Part shown: piece by piece, positions 18,175-27,009 of the stretch
Layout: each line of letters opens with the position of its first letter
Numbering within the stretch: position 1 is the stretch's first letter
Source of the DNA: JANMZO01 sp963763135
GTDB taxonomy: Bacteria > Actinomycetota > Acidimicrobiia > Acidimicrobiales > JANYDT01
Direction: 5' to 3'
Length of the DNA: 64,000 nucleotides
Assembly (NCBI GenBank): GCA_963763135.1
Contig: CAVXNJ010000012.1
Coordinates: forward strand, 310,001 to 374,000
The notes under the pieces: model-generated
Seen by the model: only the letters and a program-made list of their open reading frames with translations
Told to the model about the DNA's origin: nothing
The model's database searches: none
Translations under genes and position numbers: made by a program

Positions 18175-19026
18175 ATGACACCGACAATTCCCTCCCCCAT
18201 GGATGACTACCTGTTCGATCTCCAGGGGTTCCTGATTCGCCGCAACGTCGTAAGCGACCAACAACTCGCCGCATTGAACGACGCGTTCGACCGCTTTCCC
18301 GACATCGCCGCCGGGGAATGGACCGGTAACTCCCAGCGCCGCGACTACACGCCCGACACGGGCTATGAACTGCACAACTGTCTGGAGTTCGATCCGGCCT
18401 TCGACGAACTCATCGACCATCCGGGTTGGATATCGCATGCGCGCCGCTACGCCGGTGAAGCAGGCAGCTACACCGAGGGTGTGTTCATCGACGAATGCAT
18501 TGCGACGATCCGCACCGCGGGCGGCCATCACCCGGTCCACTCCGGTGGCTTCAACGCGGCGATGCGCACCCAGTACCGCTATGAGCATGGCGCGTTTCGT
18601 TGCGGTCAGCTCAATGTGCTCGTCGCCCTGCGCGACGTCGGTGAGGGCGACGGGCCGACGATGGTCATTCCCGGCAGTCACAAGTCGAACTTCGCGCACC
18701 CGCTCGCGGGTGACTACGCAAAGGGCGATCGCATGGACGACCTACCTGGTGCGATTCCCGCGTACCTCAAGGCCGGCGACGCGCTCGTGTTCGTCGATTC
18801 GACGATGCACGGTGCGGCGAGTCGAACCAATCCGGGTGAGCGCCGTATCGTGATTCTTCGCTACGGACCGAGTTGGGCGCGGACCCGCTTCGGCTACGAG
18901 TATTCGCCCGAATTCCTCGACCGACTCACGCCGACGCGCCGCCACATCATGAACCCGGTTCCGAAGATGGTGCCCGGAGAATTCCGAATCCCGAAAGAAG
19001 CGCGCCACAACGTTCCGACTTCGTGA
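18175..19026 (+). CDS. Phytanoyl-CoA dioxygenase (PhyH) family protein
   Basis: 283 residues from ATG 18175. It belongs to the non-haem Fe(II)/2-oxoglutarate PhyH superfamily: FDLQGFLIRRNVVS at the start, FRCGQLNVLVALRDVGEGDG and TMVIPGSHKSNFAHP in the core, and DSTMHGAASRTNPGERR with the distal His and the 2-oxoglutarate-binding Arg. The first facial-triad residues are less canonical than HxD, so activity is not certain. Position downstream of the oxidoreductase and isomerase suggests hydroxylation of a related substrate. The final 130 bp overlap the convergent ppx frame. Confidence 0.85.
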   Translation: MTPTIPSPMDDYLFDLQGFLIRRNVVSDQQLAALNDAFDRFPDIAAGEWTGNSQRRDYTPDTGYELHNCLEFDPAFDELIDHPGWISHARRYAGEAGSYTEGVFIDECIATIRTAGGHHPVHSGGFNAAMRTQYRYEHGAFRCGQLNVLVALRDVGEGDGPTMVIPGSHKSNFAHPLAGDYAKGDRMDDLPGAIPAYLKAGDALVFVDSTMHGAASRTNPGERRIVILRYGPSWARTRFGYEYSPEFLDRLTPTRRHIMNPVPKMVPGEFRIPKEARHNVPTS

Positions 19027-20023
19027 CGCCGACTTCGTGAGGTCGGGCTGGTTTGCTGTGCTCCGGTCAGCGGCGCCGCGAGTAGTTCGTTAACTGCGCC
19101 GTCGAGAATGTCGGTTTCCGAGACGGTGCAGGCATCGAACTTGAAGTGCCGCATGATCGTCGCCAATATGGCCGTGCCGGCGACAATGGTCTTCACGCGA
19201 CCGGCCGGAAGGCCCGGGTTGAATGCACGGTCGGCGTGGGATTCGGTCGCCAACGTGCGGAATACGTCTTCGACCGCGGGACGCGTGAGCTCGAACTTGT
19301 GAAGCTTGGCGCGATCATAGGTAGCCATACCAATTTCGACAGCCGCGACCGTCTTGATCGTGCCGGCCACGCCGATCAGGCGGTCGGCCTGCTTCACGAC
19401 CGGCAGTTCACGCTCGACGTCGTCGAGGTGGGCGTGGATCACGGTGACCAGGTTCGAGAGTTCCACCGCATCGGGCGGGTCGATCTTCAGGAACTCCTCG
19501 GTCATACGCACATGACCGATGTTGACCGACCAGACACCGACCGGTTCTTCCCCGGGCTGACCGACCACGAACTCGGTGCTCCCACCGCCGATATCGATGA
19601 GCAGGTCATAGAGCGGTTCGCCGTAGTTGTTGACGCGAGGGGTGGCCCAACTCGTGCCGCCCTTCCACGACAGGCGACCTTCGTCGGCTCCGCTCAGGAG
19701 TTCAGGTTCGCGTCCGACCGCATCGGCGACGGCAGTGAAGAACTCGGCTCGGTTCGCCGCATCACGCGAAGCGGAAGTGGCGAAGACCTGGCCCACCGTT
19801 ACGTTGTGCTGGTCGAGTTCCACCCGAAATTCCTTGAGTGCGTCAATCGCCCGGGTGATGGCGGCGTCGGACAGGCGCCCGGTGGCGTTCACCCCTTCGC
19901 CAAGACGAACCGTCGTCGCTCGCCGCGAGATGTACGTGCCGTTGCCGTCGACGATCAGGAGCTTGACCGTGTTGGTTCCGATGTCGATGGCCGCTACCGG
20001 GGAGCTGCGGGAGAACTCGTCAC
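18894..20023 (-). CDS. ppx: Ppx/GppA exopolyphosphatase (frameshift near the start)
   Basis: An ASKHA-fold phosphatase that removes phosphate from polyphosphate ends or converts pppGpp. The phosphate-1 motif AAIDIGTNTVKLLIVDG appears only in a frame with no usable start. GTG at 20023 begins MTSSPAAP in the neighbouring frame, so one base is missing in the C-run near 20003. Further motifs are ATSASRDAANR, LLIDIGGGSTEFVVG (phosphate-2) and LIGVAGTIKTVAAVEIG. The family-like part ends near 19050; the frame continues into the antisense of the PhyH gene to 18894, so the true 3' end may also be disturbed. Confidence 0.85.
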
Positions 20024-20186
20024 GTCGTCAAGTCTGGCACGGGGTCGCATTGAAATTTGCCGGAGGGTCGTGCGGACGGGTGGCGGAATCGCGGGCCGTC
20101 GGCTTTGCTTCGGGTCCGGATTTACAGGCCATGGTGCTCCCGATAACGTTCGAACCCACTTCACCTCTTCCCGATCGGTTGGTTGT

Positions 20187-21149
20187 ATGGGCACCTTCTC
20201 CCGAGCCTTCGGCCCGCATGCGCCCGAGCGCACGTACGTGGCGCACGGGTTCGCCGAGCAACTGTTCGACACCGGTGAAGTGCAGCTGAACTACGCGGTG
20301 GCCGGATCGCCCGATCGCCCGGCGCTGCTTCTCATCCCGGGGCAAACCGAATCGTGGTGGGGTTACGAAGCCGCGATGCACCTGCTGGCGGAACACTTCC
20401 ACGTCTTCGCCGTCGACCTGCGCGGGCAGGGTCGCTCCTCGCGCACTCCGGGTCGCTACACGCTCGACAACATCGGCAACGATCTCGTCCGGTTCCTGAG
20501 CGGCGTGGTCGGACGATCGGCGATCGTGGCCGGACTCTCTTCGGGTGGAGTCGTGGCTACGTGGTTGGCCGCGTACGCGATGCCGGGTCAAGTCGTGGCC
20601 GCGTACCTGGAGGACCCGCCCCTCTTCGCTTCCGAGGTTCGACCGGAAACCGGCCAGGGGATCAGCCAGGCGATCGGCCCACTGTTCAATCTGATGGCCA
20701 AGTACCTCGGTCCGCAGTGGAGCATCGGCGACTGGGAGGGGATGGCCGCAGCGGTACCGCTCGACCTACCCGAGCGACTGGTGTTTGTGGCCGGGCTGTT
20801 CGGCATGGGCGCAGAACCGTCGCAGACGCTCAAGGAGTACGACCCCGAGTGGGGGCAGGCGTTCTGGACCGGTTCGTTCTACGCCGGTTGCGACCACGCC
20901 CGGATGCTCGCGTCGGTACGCGTACCGGTGCTGTTCACGCACCACTTCCGGATCGTCGATCCGACCACGGGGATGTTGGCCGGCGCGCTGTCCGACATCC
21001 AGGTCGCAAGGGTCGGTCAGCTGATCGAGGCTGCGGGTAACGCGTACACGTACCGGTCGTTCCCGCAGATGGGTCACAACATGCATCGGCAGAATCCGGC
21101 CCAGTACGTGGAAGCCCTGGTTTCGTGGCACGCGGGCCTGAGCGCTTGA
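20187..21149 (+). CDS. Alpha/beta hydrolase
   Basis: 320 residues from ATG 20187. Alpha/beta-hydrolase marks are the oxyanion-hole region LLLIPGQTESWWGYE, AVDLRGQGRSSRTPG, the nucleophile elbow VAGLSSGGVVATW with Ser, and the late catalytic His in FPQMGHNMHRQNP. The substrate is probably a carboxylic ester or small amide. Its stop overlaps the TTG start of the following amidohydrolase, so the two are translationally coupled and may act in series. Confidence 0.88.
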   Translation: MGTFSRAFGPHAPERTYVAHGFAEQLFDTGEVQLNYAVAGSPDRPALLLIPGQTESWWGYEAAMHLLAEHFHVFAVDLRGQGRSSRTPGRYTLDNIGNDLVRFLSGVVGRSAIVAGLSSGGVVATWLAAYAMPGQVVAAYLEDPPLFASEVRPETGQGISQAIGPLFNLMAKYLGPQWSIGDWEGMAAAVPLDLPERLVFVAGLFGMGAEPSQTLKEYDPEWGQAFWTGSFYAGCDHARMLASVRVPVLFTHHFRIVDPTTGMLAGALSDIQVARVGQLIEAAGNAYTYRSFPQMGHNMHRQNPAQYVEALVSWHAGLSA

Positions 21150-22192
21150 GCGGCGCCAAGGCAAGCTCAGCCGTGGAGTCGGCTGACCATCGCGGGCCGT
21201 TCCGGCTGGACGTCCATTCGCACTTCGTTCCGGACGGTTACCGCAACGCAGCGACCGCGGCGGGGCACACACGGCCCGACGGGTTCCTTCACCTTCCGCC
21301 GTGGTCGGCGGCCGAACACGTAGACATGATGGACCGATCCGGCATCGCCACATCGTTCCTGTCGATCTCGTCGCCCGGGGTGCACTTCGGCGACGATGCC
21401 GCCGCCCGGTCGCTGGCCCGGGACGTGAACGACGAGGGCCACCGGACCGCTGTCTCGTACCCGGGCCGGTTCGGGCATTTCGCATCGCTTCCGCTGCCCG
21501 ACGTCGATGGTGCCGTCGCCGAGTTGCGCTACTGCTACGAGCACCTTGACGTCGACGGTGTTGCGCTGCTGACCAACGCCGGCGGGATGTATCTCGGGGA
21601 TCCGGAACTCGACCCGGTGTTCGCCGAGCTGAACGACCGTCACGCCCGCGTGTTTCTCCACCCGACGTCGCCGCCGTGCTGGGAGCAGACGTCGTTGGGC
21701 CGACCCCGGCCCATGATCGAGTTCCTCTTCGACACGACGCGAGCGGTGGTGAATCTCGTACTGAACGGCACCGTCGCCCGGCATCCCGACATCGAGTTCA
21801 TCATCCCCCATGCCGGGGCCGCCCTCCCGGTGATCGCCGACCGGGTCGCCGCAATCGCGCGTGTCCTACCGGACGTCGATCCCTCATCCGACATCCTGCG
21901 GGATCTCGGACGCCTCCACTACGACCTCGCCGGCTATCCGATCCCGCGGCAGTTCGACGTGCTGCTGACGATCGCGACGTTGGACCACCTTCACTACGGA
22001 AGCGACTACCCCTTCACCCCGGAGGTCGCCGTGAACCGGGCCGCGGTCGCGCTCGACGAAGTTGATCCGGGTGAAGTTGATCCGGACGAAGTTGATTCAG
22101 ACCAACCCACCGGCCAAGATGCCGTGCTTCTGACCGAGCGACTGGCAGCCAACACCATCGCGCTATTCCCCAAGCACCGCAGGCACCCCTAA
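21146..22192 (+). CDS. Amidohydrolase of the ACMSD / amidohydrolase_2 family
   Basis: About 348 residues. Metal-binding marks of the aminocarboxymuconate-semialdehyde-decarboxylase type are LDVHSHFVPDGY (HxH), VFLHPTSPPCWEQ, EFIIPHAGAALPVIADR (His) and DHLHYGSDYPFTP (catalytic Asp). Such enzymes hydrolyse or decarboxylate aromatic-derived acids with a Zn ion. I chose TTG 21146, overlapping the upstream stop; GTG 21125 is also open. A 15-bp triplication near 22057-22100 encodes DEVDPGEVDPDEVDSD, an insertion that looks recent. The 3' end overlaps the convergent dpp gene by 30 bp. Confidence 0.88.
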   Translation: MSGAKASSAVESADHRGPFRLDVHSHFVPDGYRNAATAAGHTRPDGFLHLPPWSAAEHVDMMDRSGIATSFLSISSPGVHFGDDAAARSLARDVNDEGHRTAVSYPGRFGHFASLPLPDVDGAVAELRYCYEHLDVDGVALLTNAGGMYLGDPELDPVFAELNDRHARVFLHPTSPPCWEQTSLGRPRPMIEFLFDTTRAVVNLVLNGTVARHPDIEFIIPHAGAALPVIADRVAAIARVLPDVDPSSDILRDLGRLHYDLAGYPIPRQFDVLLTIATLDHLHYGSDYPFTPEVAVNRAAVALDEVDPGEVDPDEVDSDQPTGQDAVLLTERLAANTIALFPKHRRHP

Positions 22193-24113
22193 ATCACTGT
22201 CGCGGCGGAGCGATGGGTTCCAACAGGTCCAGGACCGTTGCTCCGCATCGACGTTCAACGGCGGTACTTCCTCTTCGCAACGCGTTGTCGCCGACGGACA
22301 CCGGGCGGCGTACGCACAGCCCGCCGGTCGCCGGTCGAACGGGCCGGGGGCGCGGCCCGGAATGGGCGTAAGTCTCTGGTGAGACGGCATGTCCAGGCGG
22401 GGCACGGCATTGAACAGGGCCTCGGTGTACGGCACGTACCGCTGGGTCACGAGGCCGACGGCCGGCGCGGACTCCATGATTCGGCCGGCGTACAACACCG
22501 CAACCCGATCGGCTCTCGCCGTCGCCATGGGAAGGTCATGCGTGATGAGCAGCACCGCCAGTTTTCGCGTTGCTCGAAGTTGATCCAACAGGTCGAGGAT
22601 CTGTCGTTGCACGATCGCGTCGAGCGCACTGGTCGGCTCGTCAGCGATGAGAACCTTCGGGTCGCATGACAGGGCCAGAGCTATCGCCACCCGTTGCCGG
22701 AGACCGCCTGACAACTCGTGCGGATACTGGCGGAACCGGGTCACGGGCTCGCCGATGCCGACCGTTTCGAGAAGTTCCAGCGCTCGTGTCCGTGCCGCCG
22801 ATCGGCTGAGGCCGAGATGCACGCGGGCGGGTTCGGCAATCTGCCAGCCGATGCGCATGACCGGATCGAGCGAGGTCATGGGGTCCTGCAGAACGACGCC
22901 GATGTCGCGGCCGAGACTCCGGCGCCGAACCACGGGATCGGTCAGGTCGGCGCCGTCGAGCACGACGCCACCCGAGACGATGGCGGCGGGTGGAGCGACC
23001 CCGAGCAACGAGCGCACCAGCATGCTCTTTCCAGCCCCGGACTCCCCGACGACGGCGAGCATCTCGCCGCGAGAGATGGAGAAGCTCACCCCATCGACGG
23101 CCCGGACCGTCCCGAGCGCGGTGGGAATATATGTACGCATATCGACCACGTCGAGTACGGCCCCCACCGATCCGATCAACGGGTGGCCGTCGCCGTTCTT
23201 CCGGTGATCGGTGTCCGGAACCAGCGGAACGGTGGGAAGCGGAGGGCGGACTTCGGGTTCGAGATTGCCGCCGAGCGAGGGGCTCGCGATCCCCAGAAAC
23301 CGACTCTGGAAGTGATCCTGCAACACGTTGAGGGAGTAGATCGTGAGAAAGAACACGGCCGACGGGCACAGCGACCACCACCACGCATCCCGGAGTTGAT
23401 CCCGACCCGAGGCGATCAGCCGACCCCAGCTCGCCTTGTCGCTGGACACCCCGAGGCCGAGAAAGGAAAGGCCGCCTTCCGCAAGGATGGCGATTCCGGC
23501 GATGAGGAGAACGTATGACGCCAGCGGAGCCAGAACGTTGGGGCCGATCTCGACCACGAGCAACCGACCCCGACGTGCGCCACTCATGCGGGCCGCGGTC
23601 ACGAAATCCCGCTCGGCCACATTCGCCGTCGCGGCCCTGGCAAAGCGGGCCAGAGGGGCGATGGAGAGGACGCCGATGACGAGAACTACCGTTCGCAGCG
23701 ACGGGCCGAGAAAGAGCACCACCGCAAGGCTCACCACAATCGCCGGCACGGCGAGGAACGCGTCTACGACGACCGAAACGATCCGATCGACCCAACCACC
23801 GAAGTACCCGGCCGCCATACCGAGGGGCACCCCGACCCCGAACGCGATGACCGCAGAAGCGACCGCGACCACCAGCGCCACCCGCTGTCCCGTGGATGCA
23901 GATGGCGAAGATGTCTTCGCCGAGTCGAGTGGTGCCGAACGGATGCGACCACCGTGGGCTCAGGAGACCCTGGGTGGGATCGATGTTGGACGGGTCGACC
24001 GGAAGCCACGAGGCACTGAGCGCGGCGAACAGTAGGGCCATCACCCACGCCCCGGCCAGCGAAACGCTCAGCCGTCGATTCCCCAAGCGACTCAGCCGGC
24101 GAGCCACGTTCAT
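22163..24113 (-). CDS. ABC importer permease-ATPase fusion, DppC-DppD type (frameshift)
   Basis: The N-terminal half is a DppC/OppC permease: a first TM segment (VMALLFAALSASWLPVDP), HPFGTTRLGEDIFA, and the permease EAA-like loop ARMSGARRGRLLVVEIGPNV. After a linker of about 45 residues comes a DppD ATPase with Walker A VVGESGAGKSML, signature LSGGLRQRVAIA, Walker B KVLIADEPTSALD and a C-terminal Cys cluster (CAYAARCPSATTRC, with an upstream-type CEEE) typical of Dpp/Opp ATPases. One extra base near 23893 splits the permease part. Permease-ATPase fusions of this kind are known in actinobacteria. No DppF partner is present. Confidence 0.88.
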
Positions 24114-25106
24114 GGCACGACCCGGGCTCGTCGGATCCGCGGATCCAACACACCAATCAGGGCATCAACGCTGAGACCCGCGACCACGAAGACGCCACCG
24201 ACGAGCAGCACGGCGCCCTGAACGAGCAGGTACTCACGGCGAAACACGCTGTCGACGATCAGCGACCCGAGGCCGGGCACGGCGAAAATGCGCTCGACGA
24301 CCACTGCAGCGCCGAGCAGCCGACCCCACTCCATACCGAAGATCGTAAGCACACTGAACATCGACTGGCGCAGGGCATGCCGAAGATGAATGCGCCGTTC
24401 GGGAACCCCCATGGCCCGGGCCAGCTGGACGTGATTGCTCTGCAAAGTGGTGAGCATCTCCGTGCGAACCACACGCGGCATAGATCGCGGCTACGGGAAG
24501 ACCGAGGGTGACGGTAGGCATTACCAGTGACCGGAAGTTCCTCCACGGGTTTTCGCTCAATGCCACGAATCCCACCGCCGGAAACCAGTGCAAGCGGACG
24601 GCGAAGATAAGCAGGAACACCAACCCGATGGCGAAGCTCGGAACTGCGAGAACGGCAAAGCTGGCAGCTTGCGCGATCCGATCGAACCGACGGCCGACGT
24701 ACCGCGCCGAGAGCACACCAACCGTCAGGCCGAGCGCCAACGCGAACACCTGCACCAGGAACACCAGCTCTCCCGTGACCAGGACACTGCGTCGGAGAGC
24801 ACTGGCTACACTTTCGCCGGTTCGATAGGTCGACCCGAGATCGCCGTGCAAAACGTCAACCATCCACCGCACGTACCGAATCGGCAGTGGATTGTCGAGG
24901 TGGAGATCACTTCGTAGAGCGGCTACCTCCTCAGGCGTTGAACCCAGTGGAAGAAGCGTTGAGGTTGGATCACCCGGCAGAAGGTTCGTGAGCCAGAAAC
25001 TCGCGACCGAGACGAGTACCAGAACGCTAAGCGCGTGTAGCACTTTGGACACGAGCCAACGCCCCAGTGTTGAACTGGCACTGGGGCGCAACCCGTCGTC
25101 AGCCAC
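24110..25106 (-). CDS. ABC importer permease, DppB type (frameshift)
   Basis: A peptide/nickel-type permease of about 330 residues starting MADDGLRPSASSTLGRWLV. DppB features are VSVASFWLTNLLPGDPTSTL (the family's GDP motif), GDLGSTYRTGESV, LAVPSFAIGLVFLLIF and, in the second frame, VRTEMLTTLQSNHVQLARAMG followed by RRIHLRHALRQS (EAA loop). The frame breaks near 24480, where one extra base sits between YA and RVVRTEML. It overlaps the DppC start by four bases and begins 3 bp after the binding-protein stop, so this is one operon. Confidence 0.9.
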
Positions 25107-25109
25107 GGT

Positions 25110-26755
25110 TCAGCAGTTGCCGAGGCCGACGGTCTTGGACGAGAACAACTGCGTCGGATCGATCCCGCAGATCTTCTTCGACGAGATGATGGGAAACGAA
25201 CCGGACGGGCCGACAATCCACGGGACATCGCGCCGGAACAGTTCCTGCACTTTGGCGTACGCGGTCTTCCGAGCTGCGGGGTCGAAGGTTGCTCGCCCGT
25301 CTTCCAACGCCGCATCCATTTCGGCACTCCTGTAACGGGAGAAGTTCGCCGGCGAACTGCTGAGCAACACTGGATATGCCGTCGCGTCGGGGTCTTTCGA
25401 CAGGGACGTGCCGAGTACCGCGGCTTCGTACTGCCCGGAGGCCAGCACGCCGATGACCGCGTTGATGTCGGGTACCGCCACAATTTGGACGGCCATACCC
25501 GTTGCCGAAAGGTATTTGGCAATCAGCCGGAGGTAGTTGTCCTGCCCGGACGATGAGGCGGCGACCAACGAAAAGACCGGATCGCGCCCGGTCGAATTCA
25601 CGTAGTCGCGGACGAGTGCCCGGGCCGTGTTGGAGTCGTAGTCGAGTACGGGACCTGCGGCCGAGTACCAGGGGTCATCCTTCGGCCACAGACCGAAGGA
25701 GAGGTTCTTGAAGGTCGCTTCCGCTTGGGCATCCGAAACGGCGAACAGGCGAATGACCGCCCGGGTGTCGACGGCCAACGCTGCCGCCCGCCGCATACGA
25801 ACATCGTTGAACGGAGGTTTGCTGTTGTTGAGGAAGACCGCAATCGCGGCCTGGGTCGGAGGGGTCGCGATGCTGAACCCTTGCTTTTGCGCCCGATCGG
25901 TGGTCTGAGGCAGCGAAGCGACGATGCTCTGTACGTCGCCCGCCTCCAGCGCCGCCAGGCGGGAGGCCTCGTCCGGGATCGTCTTGAACGTGATCTGGTC
26001 GAGTCGAGGCTTTGGATTTCCCCAGTAGTCCGGATTTGCGGTCACGGTGACGTGGTCACCCGGCACCCATTCCTTCAGCACATAAGGCCCGGTTCCGGCA
26101 TCCGTGGGTTTGCTGCCCACGACGTCGCCCTTCTCGCGAATGCTTTCGGACTGAGGATGGTGCCGATGTTGCCGGACAGCAGGTACGGCAACGAGCCGTA
26201 CGGTTTGTCGAGCGTCAGCCGGATCGTCCTCGGATCGACAATGTCAACCGACTTGATAAGGGCCATGGATTGTCCGGTAACTCGGGATTTCCGATGGCGC
26301 TCCATGTTGAACTTCACGGCCTCGGCGTCGAGCGCCGTCCCGTCGTGGAACTTCACCCCGCTGCGTATCTTCAGCGTCCACGATTTGCGGTCCGACGACT
26401 CGGTGAACGACTCGGCGAGCATTGGCTGCGGGTTCTTCCCATACGGCGTATCGACGAGCTGGTCGTAGATCGCGACAGTGGGCCCGAGCAGAGTCATGTC
26501 GCCCACCGTGTTCGTGGGGTCGAGGCCGAAAATGTCACCAACCGTTCCGACGGTGATCTTCCCTCTGGCCTTCGCCGTGGTGGTCGTCGCCGCCGCGGTC
26601 GTTGGAGGATTCGGGACCGATGACGTGGAGGTCGACTTCGGCTTCTTGGCCTTGACTGCCTGGGCCGACCCTTGAGGTGTGACGGTAGCGACCATTCCCA
26701 CAACCGCCACGGCAGCGACGAATCTTGCAGCGGTGGACGGGTGCTTCATGTTCAT
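25110..26755 (-). CDS. ABC importer substrate-binding protein, SBP_bac_5 type (frameshift)
   Basis: About 548 residues with a signal peptide (MNMKHPSTAARFVAAVAVVG) and a Thr/Ala-rich linker, then the family-5 fold: DIFGLDPTNTVGDM, AESFTESSDRKSWTLKIRSG, VKFHDGTALDAEAVKFNMER, and in the second frame GTGPYVLKEWVPGDHVTVT and MRRAAALAVDTRAVIR. One base is missing near 26138 (GCATTC-GCGAG should read with an extra C). These proteins capture oligopeptides, glycosides or nickel outside the membrane. It is the first gene of the dpp-type operon, behind a heparinase-like gene on the same strand. Confidence 0.9.
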
Positions 26756-26950
26756 GGTGACTCGATTCCGTGATCGCTCAAAATTGACAGATGACCCGAC
26801 GCCGCCCAGGAATACGTGCATTCGCGTGGCTCTCCACCGTGCTCGCTGCACGTATCCCCGTCGGGTCATGTTGCCATGCTTGGGCGTAACTGCGTCGAGT
26901 ACATCCCCCACACGGGGGACGGGCAGTGTTCGCGCTCGAGTGCCGTCGTG

Positions 26951-26995
26951 AGTGGGTGCGCTGGCTTAGACCCTGGCGAAGCGATCGCACACACT
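26951..26995. repeat. GTGTGCG-type palindrome, copy 1
   Basis: An imperfect palindrome around GTGCGCTGGCTTAGAC and AAGCGATCGCACAC lies in the gap between the heparinase-like stop (27010) and the binding-protein start. It is a diverged copy of the element at 31522-31563. The position just after a stop suggests a terminator-like hairpin. The rest of 26756-26950 shows no gene. Confidence 0.5.
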
Positions 26996-27009
26996 CCGCA
27001 CTCGGACCG

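Noticed and set aside
17191..18699. A 502-codon minus frame
   Set aside because: Antisense to the isomerase and PhyH genes, which carry clear motifs.
22163..24113. DppC-DppD fusion as an assembly artefact
   Set aside because: The join is in frame with a plausible linker, and such fusions are known in actinobacteria; only the upstream indel near 23893 looks artefactual.
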